A stretch of 64,000 bases of DNA, taken from contig CABUGV010000002.1 in the NCBI GenBank assembly GCA_902491215.1, forward strand, positions 62,001 to 126,000. The letters are read 5' to 3'. The DNA is from 43-108 sp001915545. Lineage in GTDB: Bacteria > Bacteroidota > Bacteroidia > Bacteroidales > Bacteroidaceae. The notes below the pieces were generated by a model. That model was not told the origin of the DNA. It was given only the letters and a program-made list of their open reading frames with translations, and did not search any database. Below, piece by piece: positions 35,880 to 44,395 of the stretch (position 1 is its first letter; every line of letters starts with the position of its first letter). The position numbers and the translations under genes were made by a program.

Positions 35880-38174
35880 CTAAATCTTTACATAATTGAG
35901 CCTCAGCGCATTCAACACGACGCTGACAGAAGAGAGTGCCATACATGCCGAAGCATACATCGGATTCATTGTGACACTTATGCCGAAGAGGTTGAGCACT
36001 CCTGCAGCAAGAGGTATGCAGAGTGCGTTGTAGGCAAACGCCCAGAAAAGTCCCATGCGTACGAAACGGCGGTAGAGAGCCGACAGACGCAAGGCACGTG
36101 GAAGAAGACGAAGGTCGTCGTTCATAATGGTAACGGAAGCGACTTCGTTTGCCACGTCTGTGCCTCGTCCCATGGCGATACCTACATCAGCACGTGCAAG
36201 AGCTTGTGAATCATTTATGCCATCGCCCACCATTGCCACAATCTCTCCATGTTCGCGGCATTCAGCAATATAGGCATCTTTTTCGTCCGGCAACATAGAT
36301 GCGCGCCATTCGTCTATACCTACCTTTGAGGCTGTCTCTGAAGCAGGTGCTTCAGCATCGCCTGTGAGCATGACCAACTTCTTTCCCATGGCTTTGAGAG
36401 CGGCTATTGCCTCGGAAGCTTCAGGACGTACACTGTCACTGACAGCGGCGGCGGCCAGAATTGTTTCGGCTGTACCGAAATAGACTATGCTGGCACCGGC
36501 AGGACGCGATGCTGTCCATCGGACAAGGGATTCATCGGGTGAAAGTCCGCAGTCGGCCATAAATTTTGCATTACCAGCCCAGAAACGACGTCCTCCACAA
36601 ACAGCTTTGATGCCACGTCCGGGGATGTTTTCAAAATCGGTCGCTTCAATGCCTGCAGAACTGCCAAGACGCGATGTAATGGCTTTGGACAACGGATGTC
36701 CGGACAAAGCCTCTATTGCAGAAAAAGCTTTTATATCGGCTTCCGTTGCAGACGGTGAAGTAAATATGTCTTCGGCTACAGGTGTACCAAGAGTCAGTGT
36801 ACCCGTCTTATCGAAAACGAATGTAGTGCAACGGCCGAGCTGTTCGAGAGCTTCAGCATTCTTGACAAGCACATGCATTCGTGCTCCGCGCCCTAGGGCT
36901 ACAACAAGCACTGTTGGTGCCGCTAGTCCAAGAGCACATGGGCAAGAAATGACAAGAACAGATACTGCGGAGAGAAGGCCTCGAGCGAAGGCTGCGGTGC
37001 CACCTGTGTAAAGCCATACAGCAAGGGTGAGTACGGCAAGCAGTATTACTACCGGTACGAAGAAGGAGGACACGCGATCGACCGTACGCTGAACCGGCGA
37101 CTTGGAAGCCTGTGCGTCGGCCACCATACGTATGATTTTAGACAAGAGGGTATCGGAACCGACACTGTCGGCCGTCATGCGGAAAGCTCCATCGGTATTG
37201 ACTGCTCCGGCAAGCACCTTGTCGCCTACAGTCTTGTCAACTGGAAGCGGTTCACCTGTAAACATACTCTCGTCGACTGCAGATGTTCCAGAAATAATGT
37301 GTCCGTCGACAGGTATCTTTTCGCCTGGACGCACCAAAAGTTCCATGCCGGCAACAACTGCAGAAACCGGCGTAGGCACTTCGCGTCCATCGCTGATTAC
37401 ACATGCTGTACGCGGACTCAATGCAGACAATGCACGGATGGATGATACGGCACGTCGCTTGGCACGTTCCTCAATGAGCTTGCCGGTGAGGACAAAAGCG
37501 ATGACCATTGAAGATGCTTCGAAATAGACGTAAGAGTCGAGTCCGCGATTCCAGAAAAAGAAGGGGTTATAGAGACTGAAAACGCTGAAAAGAAAAGACA
37601 CTCCGGTACTTAGGGCTACGAGGGTGTCCATGTTGCAGCGTCCATGAATGGCCTGAAAGAAAGCACTGCGGTAGAAAGGGAATCCTGAATAGAGAATAAC
37701 AGGAAGAGAGGCAACAAGTGCCAGACCGCTGAGCCACCAAGTTTCGCCGGTAACGACATGACACTCCATACCTATGAGCATGACCGGAATGGCAAATATC
37801 CATGCAACTATTGTACGGAAAAGAAGGGAACGGAAACGGCGTTTCTCGGCTAATGCAACTGCATCTGTAGATTCATCGACAGAAGGCGATGGAGAAATGC
37901 TTTCTGAAGGCTCTGGGGCTTCTGCATCAACAGGCGTAGGAGATGGTGTATCGGGAGTATCGACCACAAGTTCGAAAGAGAGACGTGCAAGACTTTCGGC
38001 CATAGCAGAAGGCGTAATCAGCGACGGATCGTAAGTTACGGTTACTGTGTTGGAAAAAAGGTCTACTGATACATCCTCAATTCCTTCGAGCCGCTTCAGC
38101 GACTTTTCTATGTTGGCCGCACAGACAGCACAGTGCATTCCCTGCACGGGCCATGTTTTCTTAAGTGTACTCAT
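35880..38174 (-). CDS. copA: Copper-type P1B ATPase
   Basis: 764 residues. One N-terminal heavy-metal-associated domain with GMHCAVC (C15, C18) is followed by an unusual Pro/Glu/Ser/Thr-rich linker (about residues 72-105). The membrane core has the CPC metal site at 411-413 (ISCPCALGLAAP). The actuator motif TGEP is at 306-309, the phosphorylated Asp is D455 in DKTGTLT, and SGHPLS and MVGDGINDSQAL complete the nucleotide-binding domain. It exports Cu(I), or Ag(I), from the cytoplasm at the expense of ATP. The coding sequence looks richer in G+C than the adjacent M6 gene. No CopZ chaperone or regulator gene is adjacent; the divergent neighbour is an RsiV-like lipoprotein. Confidence 0.95.
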   Translation of the reverse strand: MSTLKKTWPVQGMHCAVCAANIEKSLKRLEGIEDVSVDLFSNTVTVTYDPSLITPSAMAESLARLSFELVVDTPDTPSPTPVDAEAPEPSESISPSPSVDESTDAVALAEKRRFRSLLFRTIVAWIFAIPVMLIGMECHVVTGETWWLSGLALVASLPVILYSGFPFYRSAFFQAIHGRCNMDTLVALSTGVSFLFSVFSLYNPFFFWNRGLDSYVYFEASSMVIAFVLTGKLIEERAKRRAVSSIRALSALSPRTACVISDGREVPTPVSAVVAGMELLVRPGEKIPVDGHIISGTSAVDESMFTGEPLPVDKTVGDKVLAGAVNTDGAFRMTADSVGSDTLLSKIIRMVADAQASKSPVQRTVDRVSSFFVPVVILLAVLTLAVWLYTGGTAAFARGLLSAVSVLVISCPCALGLAAPTVLVVALGRGARMHVLVKNAEALEQLGRCTTFVFDKTGTLTLGTPVAEDIFTSPSATEADIKAFSAIEALSGHPLSKAITSRLGSSAGIEATDFENIPGRGIKAVCGGRRFWAGNAKFMADCGLSPDESLVRWTASRPAGASIVYFGTAETILAAAAVSDSVRPEASEAIAALKAMGKKLVMLTGDAEAPASETASKVGIDEWRASMLPDEKDAYIAECREHGEIVAMVGDGINDSQALARADVGIAMGRGTDVANEVASVTIMNDDLRLLPRALRLSALYRRFVRMGLFWAFAYNALCIPLAAGVLNLFGISVTMNPMYASACMALSSVSVVLNALRLNYVKI

Positions 38175-38283
38175 ATCAAGGCTTAAATAAAATCGTTCAT
38201 CAACTTTCGTTGCAACTGAAACGTGTTATGCCTCAGTGCAGAAAGTATCGGCAACAAAATTACAAAATAAGGATAAAAGATAG

Positions 38284-38313
38284 TTTGCTTTTGGCTTTTT
38301 AGTTATAATTTTG
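38284..38313 (+). promoter_or_regulatory. Putative promoter for the RsiV-like lipoprotein/rsmG unit
   Basis: TTTG at 38284-38287 and TAATTTTG at 38306-38313 (exact TAnnTTTG) are separated by 18 nt. The ATG follows 26 nt later. Confidence 0.55.
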
Positions 38314-38339
38314 CAACCGGATTTCAAAAAGTCGAAAGA

Positions 38340-39164
38340 ATGAAGAACAGTATAATCGCAGCACTGGTTTCGGCATTGTCAGTAATATGCATGTCGGGAT
38401 GCGGAGAAAGCGCAGGAATGATGTTTGAGAATGTAGGTGATTCAATTTCATACCGTCTTGACAGCACTGCAGGAAGTGCCTCGCCGACACTGAGCATAAA
38501 AATAGATATGCAGTTTGCAAAAACAGATACAGAAGATGAATTGGCGAAAAAGGCTGCGGAAACCATAAACACGAATATTGAAAACGAAGTGTTCTCCATG
38601 AGCGGTATGCCGGAAGAGGTTGTCGACTCGTTCATAAAGTCGAGTACAGAACTTTATGCGCAGACAATGTTTCCTCTATATGCCGAAGACAAACAAAAGG
38701 GCGCAACCATGGCATCGGCTTACGACAACTACCACAACATAAGCGGAAAGGCTGTCGAGGGACACAGCGGAATAATAAACTACATGGTGACTGAAGAGAT
38801 GTACAACGGCGGTGCGCATCCGGTAAGTGTAACCACATATCTGAACTTCAACAGAGAAACAGGAGAGCTGATAGAACTGGATGCTCTCTTCAAGGAGGGA
38901 TACAAGGAGAAACTGGACGATATTCTGCTTAAAGCACTTATGAAACAGTGCGGTGCAAAAAACGTAAAGGAGCTCAACGATGCCGGATATCTCTGCTTTA
39001 CAGACATGTATGCAAGCAGCAATTTCCTTCTGAAAGAGGACGAAATTGAATTCTACTACAACGTGTATGAAATAGCACCGTACGTTATGGGACCTACGGT
39101 ACTTAACATAAAATATGAGGAGATTAAGGATTTAATGATTGACAACTCAAAGGATTTCAAATAA
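38340..39164 (+). CDS. DUF3298 (RsiV-like) lipoprotein
   Basis: 274 residues with a lipoprotein signal (MKNSIIAALVSALSVICMSGC, Cys21). The C-terminal two thirds match the DUF3298/RsiV fold: YMVTEEMYNGGAHPVSVTTY, followed by LNFNRETGELIELDALF and a C-terminal YEIAPYVMGPTVLNIKYEEI. Family knowledge: RsiV is a lysozyme-binding anti-sigma factor in Firmicutes, but Bacteroidales members are stand-alone periplasmic lipoproteins without a sigma-binding tail, so that activity is not implied here. The stop codon overlaps the rsmG start (TAATG), so the two are translationally coupled. Confidence 0.85.
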   Translation: MKNSIIAALVSALSVICMSGCGESAGMMFENVGDSISYRLDSTAGSASPTLSIKIDMQFAKTDTEDELAKKAAETINTNIENEVFSMSGMPEEVVDSFIKSSTELYAQTMFPLYAEDKQKGATMASAYDNYHNISGKAVEGHSGIINYMVTEEMYNGGAHPVSVTTYLNFNRETGELIELDALFKEGYKEKLDDILLKALMKQCGAKNVKELNDAGYLCFTDMYASSNFLLKEDEIEFYYNVYEIAPYVMGPTVLNIKYEEIKDLMIDNSKDFK

Positions 39165-39805
39165 TGGACACAGGATTGGACAACATATTCGGATACTTTC
39201 CAGAACTAAGCGACAGACAGAAGGAACAGATGGCACAGCTATATCCGCTGTATGCCGACTGGAACAGCAAAATCAACGTGATAAGCCGTAAAGATATTGA
39301 CAACCTGTATGTTCACCATATACTGCACTCGCTGGGCATAGCAAAGGTCGTAAAATTCAGAGAGGGAACACGCATAATGGACGTGGGCACGGGAGGCGGC
39401 CTGCCGGGAATACCGCTAGCGATAATGTTTCCGGAATGCAAATTTCACCTCGTGGACAGCATAGGCAAGAAAATACGCGTAGCCCAAGAAATTGCAAATG
39501 CACTGGGATTGGAAAACGTTACTCTCAGACACTGCCGCGCTGAGGAAGAGAAAGATGAATTCGACTTTGTGGTGACACGTGGCGTCATGCCTTTGGTTGA
39601 CCTGGTTAAAGCCATAAGGAAAAATATCGGAAGAGAGCAGAAGAACTCTATTTCCAACGGTATTCTGGCACTTAAGGGAGGAGAACTGGGAAGCGAGATT
39701 GCACCGATGAAAAATATATGTACGACATGGGATCTGAAAGACTTCTTCAAGGAGGAGTTTTTTGAAACGAAAAAGGTTGTACACGTTGCCATCGGCAAGA
39801 AATGA
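39164..39805 (+). CDS. rsmG: 16S rRNA (guanine(527)-N(7))-methyltransferase
   Basis: 213 residues, the normal size. The N-terminal helix has YADWNSKINVISRKDIDNLY and the HHILHSLGI block; the SAM-binding loop is IMDVGTGGGLPGIPLAIMFP, followed by LVDSIGKKIRVAQ and FDFVVTRGV. It methylates N7 of G527 in 16S rRNA, a site linked to streptomycin response. The ATG overlaps the previous gene's TAA by one base. A metallo-beta-lactamase gene follows 57 bp downstream on the same strand. Confidence 0.95.
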   Translation: MDTGLDNIFGYFPELSDRQKEQMAQLYPLYADWNSKINVISRKDIDNLYVHHILHSLGIAKVVKFREGTRIMDVGTGGGLPGIPLAIMFPECKFHLVDSIGKKIRVAQEIANALGLENVTLRHCRAEEEKDEFDFVVTRGVMPLVDLVKAIRKNIGREQKNSISNGILALKGGELGSEIAPMKNICTTWDLKDFFKEEFFETKKVVHVAIGKK

Positions 39806-39862
39806 CAATAAGAATAGAGAGTTTTTTTAAATAACTTACCAAAATAAAGCAAGAGAAACGAA

Positions 39863-40507
39863 ATGCTCAAGGTAAAGAAATTCACAGTCAATCCTGTGCA
39901 GGAGAACTGCTATGTGGTCAGCGACGAGACAAAAGAGGCTGTCATCATAGACTGCGGATGTTTTGACGAATTTGAATGGGATGACATTGAAAACTATATT
40001 AAGAACAATGGTCTTAAACCGATGCATCTGCTGAACACTCACCTGCATTTCGATCACAGTCTTGGAAACCATTTTGCATACAAGGCGTTCGGACTGAAGC
40101 CGGAAGCAAGCATAAAGGACAGCAGTACTTATGAGAACATGAGAAACCAGCTGCGCATGTTTTTAGGCACAGACGAGCTGTACCACGAACAACCGGCTAT
40201 AGGAAAAGACCTTAAGCAGAACGATAAAGTGGAATTCGGCAAGACTGTATTCGACGTTATCGAGACTCCTGGACATACACCTGGAGGAATATGTTTCTAC
40301 TGCAAGGAAGAAGGAATGCTTTGGGCTGGAGATACGCTCTTCAGAGGAAGCATCGGAAGGACTGACCTTCCTGGAGGAAATTACAGAGAACTTGTATACG
40401 GTATTGCAGAGAAACTGCTCACACTGCCTGAAGAAACACAGGTATATTGCGGGCATGGGCCTTCTACCAGCATAGGATTTGAGAAAGACAACAATCCTTA
40501 TCTATAA
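39863..40507 (+). CDS. Metallo-beta-lactamase-fold hydrolase (glyoxalase II-like)
   Basis: 214 residues. The dinuclear metal motif THLHFDH has H60, H62, D64 and H65; downstream are TPGHTPGGICFY, WAGDTLFRGSIGRTDLPGG and the terminal YCGHGPSTSIGFEK with the last His ligand. This set is the signature of the glyoxalase II/YcbL branch that hydrolyses thioesters, often S-lactoyl or similar conjugates, but the true substrate is not determinable. It is cytoplasmic (no signal peptide). It lies in a same-strand series rsmG - this gene - HD gene - hotdog thioesterase with gaps of 33-57 bp, so it is probably cotranscribed. Confidence 0.88.
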   Translation: MLKVKKFTVNPVQENCYVVSDETKEAVIIDCGCFDEFEWDDIENYIKNNGLKPMHLLNTHLHFDHSLGNHFAYKAFGLKPEASIKDSSTYENMRNQLRMFLGTDELYHEQPAIGKDLKQNDKVEFGKTVFDVIETPGHTPGGICFYCKEEGMLWAGDTLFRGSIGRTDLPGGNYRELVYGIAEKLLTLPEETQVYCGHGPSTSIGFEKDNNPYL

Positions 40508-40539
40508 TATAAAAAACTCTAAAAGGGGCAAACTTCAAA

Positions 40540-41049
40540 ATGAAAAGTACGGTCGATAAAGTTGCAGAATGTGTGATGGAATATTTCATGAAAGAAGATC
40601 CGACACAGATTCCGCATACACAATGCGTAGCAAGCTATACACACTACATTGCCGTTTGTGAAAATCTGCCTGAACATGAGACCGGTCTGATTGAGATGGC
40701 AGCATGGATGCATGATATCGGATGTCCCGAGTCTAAAAAGAAATATGGCAACACACTACCGGTACATCAGGAGGAAGAGGGAAGAATTGTGGCCGGTGAG
40801 CTGCTCAAAAATATTGACGGACTTACTGAAAACGAAAAAGCATGGATAGCCGATGTTGTCGGCAATCATCACAAGCGTGCTGAAGTAGACAGACTGAAAT
40901 TTGCTCCACTGTTCGATGCCGATTGCATAGTAAACATGACAGAAGGATATTATCCGAAAGAAAATGCCGGAACATTCCTTGAAAAAGCTATGTCGACAAA
41001 GTGCGGTAAGGAAATCTTCAGAAAACTGTTTCTTGAAGCCAAACAATAA
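40540..41049 (+). CDS. HD-domain phosphohydrolase-like protein
   Basis: 169 residues. The HD-fold ligands are visible as H35 (SYTHYIAVCENL), H58-D59 (AAWMHDIGCPES), H76 (LPVHQEEEG), NHH near 107 and D-containing LFDADCIVNM. Family knowledge: such small HD proteins hydrolyse phosphate esters of nucleotides or related metabolites; the substrate is not evident. It starts 33 bp after the metallo-beta-lactamase gene and precedes the thioesterase gene by 49 bp. Confidence 0.85.
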   Translation: MKSTVDKVAECVMEYFMKEDPTQIPHTQCVASYTHYIAVCENLPEHETGLIEMAAWMHDIGCPESKKKYGNTLPVHQEEEGRIVAGELLKNIDGLTENEKAWIADVVGNHHKRAEVDRLKFAPLFDADCIVNMTEGYYPKENAGTFLEKAMSTKCGKEIFRKLFLEAKQ

Positions 41050-41097
41050 AAGTCTATACAGAGAATTTGAAAAACATAACAACCAACGTCAGCACCT

Positions 41098-41547
41098 ATG
41101 AAAAAGATTGAGAATTTTTGGGACAAAGTGGACGGTTTCAAGTGTTTTGGATGCAGCAAGCACAACGACCACGGACTGCACATGGAATTTTGGGAAGACG
41201 GCGACAAGGTAGTGAGCCATTGGAAGCCTGAAACTTTCTACGAAGGATGGATAGGCATCATACACGGCGGAATACAGGCCACATTGTGTGACGAGACTGC
41301 CGGATGGACGGTCATAAGCAAGCTTAATGCAAAAGCTGTGACAGCCAAAATGGAAATAAAATATATCCGTCCTGTGGAATCATCTGAAAAAGAGCTTGTG
41401 CTGGAATCAAGAATTGTCAAACATCACAACAAGCTTGTGGTAATCGAAGTGGACTTGCTGAACAGCAAGAACCAAAAGTGCGCTGAAGCAACATGCACTT
41501 ATTTCATAACTCCCGAAGAAGGAAACTCAACTACCAATCCATCATAA
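41098..41547 (+). CDS. PaaI-like hotdog-fold thioesterase
   Basis: 149 residues. Hotdog landmarks: CFGCSKHNDHGLHMEF at the N-terminus, the central-helix motif GIIHGGIQATLCDETAGW with the catalytic-type HGG and D/E, and TAKMEIKYIRPV in the beta sheet. It probably hydrolyses acyl-CoA thioesters in the cytoplasm. It is the last gene of the rsmG-to-thioesterase run; its last 49 bp overlap the end of the convergent gene on the minus strand. Confidence 0.85.
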   Translation: MKKIENFWDKVDGFKCFGCSKHNDHGLHMEFWEDGDKVVSHWKPETFYEGWIGIIHGGIQATLCDETAGWTVISKLNAKAVTAKMEIKYIRPVESSEKELVLESRIVKHHNKLVVIEVDLLNSKNQKCAEATCTYFITPEEGNSTTNPS

Positions 41548-42284
41548 GCAAGATGGAAACCTTCGGGCAAACGTGCCTGTTCGCTTTCATGTGGAAGGAT
41601 CTGGTGGCCCATGTGAATGATATATGTGTCGACAGCCCCTACCCTGCGCGAGAAATCAATGGCTTCTTCAATTGTCTGATGGCTGTAGTGCATTGTGTGC
41701 CTGAGACCGTTTACAAAAAGAAGCTTTACTCCATTTAAATACTCATATTCGGTTTCCGGGATGCTCTTCATGTCTGTTATATAGGCAAAATCACCTATTC
41801 TGTATCCCAATATAGGAAGATTGCCGTGCATTACGCGCAATGGCATTATCTGTACTCCTTTTACCGTTACAGGCACATGCGGTTCGATGTTGTAAAGATT
41901 GATGGACGGCACGCCCGGATAACGTTTTTCCGGCGGAAGGAAACAATATGGTATGCGCTCGCGAAGATGGTTGGCACAGAATTCTTCCGCATAAACGTCG
42001 ACATCGCCGAAATTGCAGTAAGGCCTCAAATCGTCAAGACCACCTACATGGTCATAGTGCTCATGGGTGATGAGAACGGCATCGAGTTTGGCAAAAGGTA
42101 CAGAAAGCATCTGCTCGCGGAAATCAGGACCGCAATCAATAAGAATCTTGACGCCATCTACATCCACAAGCGAGGAACAGCGCAGACGCTTGTCGCGCTT
42201 GTCTGTTGAACGACATACTTCACATCTGCATCCTATCTGTGGAACTCCGGTTGATGTACCGCTTCCCAAAACCGTTATCTTCAT
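41499..42284 (-). CDS. Metallo-beta-lactamase-fold hydrolase (PhnP-like)
   Basis: 261 residues. The N-terminal LGSGTSTGVPQIGCRCEVC includes a Cys cluster (C19, C21, C24) typical of the PhnP branch, and the metal motif is THEHYDHVGG (H74, H76, D78, H79); later ligands are in VMHGNLPILGYRIGDFAYI and the C-terminal IHMGHQI. Family knowledge: PhnP is a phosphodiesterase for cyclic ribose phosphates; Bacteroidales homologs are not tied to phosphonate operons and the substrate here is unknown. It ends inside the convergent thioesterase gene (49-bp tail-to-tail overlap). Confidence 0.88.
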   Translation of the reverse strand: MKITVLGSGTSTGVPQIGCRCEVCRSTDKRDKRLRCSSLVDVDGVKILIDCGPDFREQMLSVPFAKLDAVLITHEHYDHVGGLDDLRPYCNFGDVDVYAEEFCANHLRERIPYCFLPPEKRYPGVPSINLYNIEPHVPVTVKGVQIMPLRVMHGNLPILGYRIGDFAYITDMKSIPETEYEYLNGVKLLFVNGLRHTMHYSHQTIEEAIDFSRRVGAVDTYIIHMGHQILPHESEQARLPEGFHLAYDGLVVEFPSSGVMK

Positions 42285-42375
42285 ATATTATTTGATTGAA
42301 GTTCTGATTATTATAAATATAAAGGTATACAAACCACCTTTTCCGCCATGGAAAATATTTATCCGAATGTTGCTG

Positions 42376-43374
42376 TCAGATTATATTTACTTCGGGACTT
42401 ATAGATATGCCGAACTTTTCGCTTACGCTTTGGCAAACAGCATTGCTGAGGGCTACGATATCGCTTCCTGTTGCACCACCAAGATTTATAAGTACCAAAG
42501 CTTGATTCGGGCAGACACCGGCACGTCCTAAAGACTTACCTTTCCAACCGCATTTTTCAATAAGCCAACCGGCAGGAATCTTCACACCTCCATCTACTAT
42601 ATAGTGCGGCATATCAGGATTTTCGGTTTTCAGTGCTTCGTACTTCTCAAGACTCACTACAGGATTCATGAAGAAACTACCTGCATTGCCTGTTACTTCT
42701 GGATCAGGCAATTTGCTTTGTCGTATGTCGATGACTGCATTTCTCACATTCTCAGGTGTAAGTTCTTTTCCCAGAAGCTTTTCACGCACATTTCCGTAAT
42801 CGATTTTAGGCTGGAACACTTTCGACAATCTGTATGTTACATAAGTTACTGCGTAACGTCCTTTAAGATCGTTCTTGAAAATGCTCTTGCGATAACCGTA
42901 ACCGCATTCGGCGTTAAGGAATACACGACGTGTACCATCTGTCAAATCAATAGTTTCGACATTTTCAATCAAATCTTTTGCTTCTACGCCATAAGCACCT
43001 ATGTTCTGCACTGCAGAAGCTCCTACTTCACCCGGAATGAGCGAAAGATTTTCTGCTCCTGACCATCCCTTTTCTACAGCATAAGAAACAAAATCATCCC
43101 ACTGTACTCCAGCACCAACTTTGACTGATACAGAAGCTTCATTTTCTGCCACAACCGATATTCCAGCTATTGCCGAATGGAGAATGATTCCATCATAATT
43201 TCCGCAGAAAAGAATGTTGCTACCGCCACCAATGTGCAGGAATCTGTGTTCATGCAACAAAGGAAGAATGCTGATAAGTTCTTCTTCACTTACGTATTCT
43301 ATAAAACGTTCGGCACGGACATCCATGCCGAAAGTATTATGTTTCAAAAGAGAATAATCGTTTAAATCTTTCAT
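42376..43374 (-). CDS. murB: UDP-N-acetylenolpyruvoylglucosamine reductase
   Basis: 332 residues. The FAD-binding N-terminal half has HIGGGSNILFCG and NLSLIPGEVGASAVQNIGAYG. The catalytic block is CGYGYRKSIFKND (Arg, Ser), followed by NAGSFFMNPVV and the terminal Glu in SPEVNII. It reduces UDP-GlcNAc-enolpyruvate to UDP-MurNAc with NADPH, the second committed step of peptidoglycan synthesis. The gene lies between the PhnP-like and DUF4348 genes on the same strand. Confidence 0.95.
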   Translation of the reverse strand: MKDLNDYSLLKHNTFGMDVRAERFIEYVSEEELISILPLLHEHRFLHIGGGSNILFCGNYDGIILHSAIAGISVVAENEASVSVKVGAGVQWDDFVSYAVEKGWSGAENLSLIPGEVGASAVQNIGAYGVEAKDLIENVETIDLTDGTRRVFLNAECGYGYRKSIFKNDLKGRYAVTYVTYRLSKVFQPKIDYGNVREKLLGKELTPENVRNAVIDIRQSKLPDPEVTGNAGSFFMNPVVSLEKYEALKTENPDMPHYIVDGGVKIPAGWLIEKCGWKGKSLGRAGVCPNQALVLINLGGATGSDIVALSNAVCQSVSEKFGISISPEVNII

Positions 43375-43412
43375 CGGTGTGAGAAAATATATGTCGAAAA
43401 TGCACAGTTTTT

Positions 43413-44252
43413 TCAGATTTCAATGCGGAACAACCTCCACTGACCGTTGCTTCGGTCGAATGTGTATTTTACGAAAAGGCTGTTGCTTACTCCCTCAATA
43501 AGAAGAATCTTACGGTTCTGACTGAAATAGGACTGTCCGTAATTGATGTTTATGAGAAACTCATTCGGAAGTGGCATATCTTTCTTGAAATCCTTCCAAC
43601 CGCTTTCACTCAAAGTCTCCTCTTCGTACTTTGTGTCGTCATCTTCATTGGAAATCAAGAGTTTCAATGGATGAGCAAGACTCTTTTCATAAGATATAGA
43701 ATCGCTCACGAAATCTGCATAAAAACGAAGGAAACTGCCGTTTGGATTGTGATAGAAATCACTCTTCTCAATATCCATGAGAATCCAAACGCCTTTTATA
43801 CGTTGAAAATTATATTTCTCAATATAGGCGTCGTGAAGATAAATCCATTCTACACTCACATGAGATAGAGACGTATCTTTCTGAAGATCAATTTCGTTTT
43901 CCCTTTCATATAGAGCAGAATAATAATCCTGACTGGTAAATCTGTTGAAATTCTTCCAGTCTGAACGGGAAATTTTCAGCTTTTCGTCTCCATCCTTGCA
44001 TACGAGAGGGAACTTGATGCGGCTCATCTGAAAAGACTCGTCGGAAGTGAAACTATAGAAGAAATCATTGAAAAGCTCATCTGCCGACTTTGGAACCTCC
44101 ACTTCATCGAAGAGATCCAATGTATCTTCTTCCTCAGCAACTACAACCGAATCAGAAACAGCATCCGGCTCTACTTCTTTTTCTGGTCCTCCATTAGAGC
44201 AAGAAGCGACCATGAAACATAAAACCAAGAAATAAAATATCTTTCTTTTCAT
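43413..44252 (-). CDS. DUF4348 lipoprotein
   Basis: 279 residues. The lipoprotein signal MKRKIFYFLVLCFMVASC puts Cys at residue 18, and an acidic linker follows (about 22-55). The folded part has DELFNDFFYSFTSDESFQMSRIKFPL and the C-terminal NRKILLIEGVSNSLFVKYTF and GQWRLFRIEI, which I recognise as the Bacteroidales DUF4348 family. It has a small two-domain fold resembling NTF2-like or periplasmic binding modules in general outline, but no function is known. The -7 element TAAATTTG lies 45 bp upstream, divergent from pheS. Confidence 0.75.
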   Translation of the reverse strand: MKRKIFYFLVLCFMVASCSNGGPEKEVEPDAVSDSVVVAEEEDTLDLFDEVEVPKSADELFNDFFYSFTSDESFQMSRIKFPLVCKDGDEKLKISRSDWKNFNRFTSQDYYSALYERENEIDLQKDTSLSHVSVEWIYLHDAYIEKYNFQRIKGVWILMDIEKSDFYHNPNGSFLRFYADFVSDSISYEKSLAHPLKLLISNEDDDTKYEEETLSESGWKDFKKDMPLPNEFLININYGQSYFSQNRKILLIEGVSNSLFVKYTFDRSNGQWRLFRIEI

Positions 44253-44296
44253 ACATTTACATGTGCAGAATAGAACCTGCCACTTATAAAACCGTG

Positions 44297-44304
44297 CAAA
44301 TTTA
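44297..44304 (-). promoter_or_regulatory. Putative -7 element for the DUF4348 gene
   Basis: The complement reads TAAATTTG, an exact TAnnTTTG match, in the divergent region shared with pheS. Confidence 0.5.
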
Positions 44305-44348
44305 GCTGTTTCTTTTTTACATTAAAGCACAATCTAAAGTTATTTGCT

Positions 44349-44356
44349 TATCTTTG
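44349..44356 (+). promoter_or_regulatory. Putative -7 element for pheS
   Basis: TATCTTTG is an exact TAnnTTTG match 39 bp before the pheS ATG. No TTTG stands at -33; a T-rich run is nearby. Confidence 0.55.
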
Positions 44357-44395
44357 TGCATAAAATTACAACTAGAACTATAATTTTCACATACC

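Noticed and set aside
42338..42354. A short hairpin TTTTCC-GCCAT-GGAAAA downstream of murB as a terminator.
   Set aside because: Only a 6-bp AT-rich stem without a T-tract; could occur by chance.
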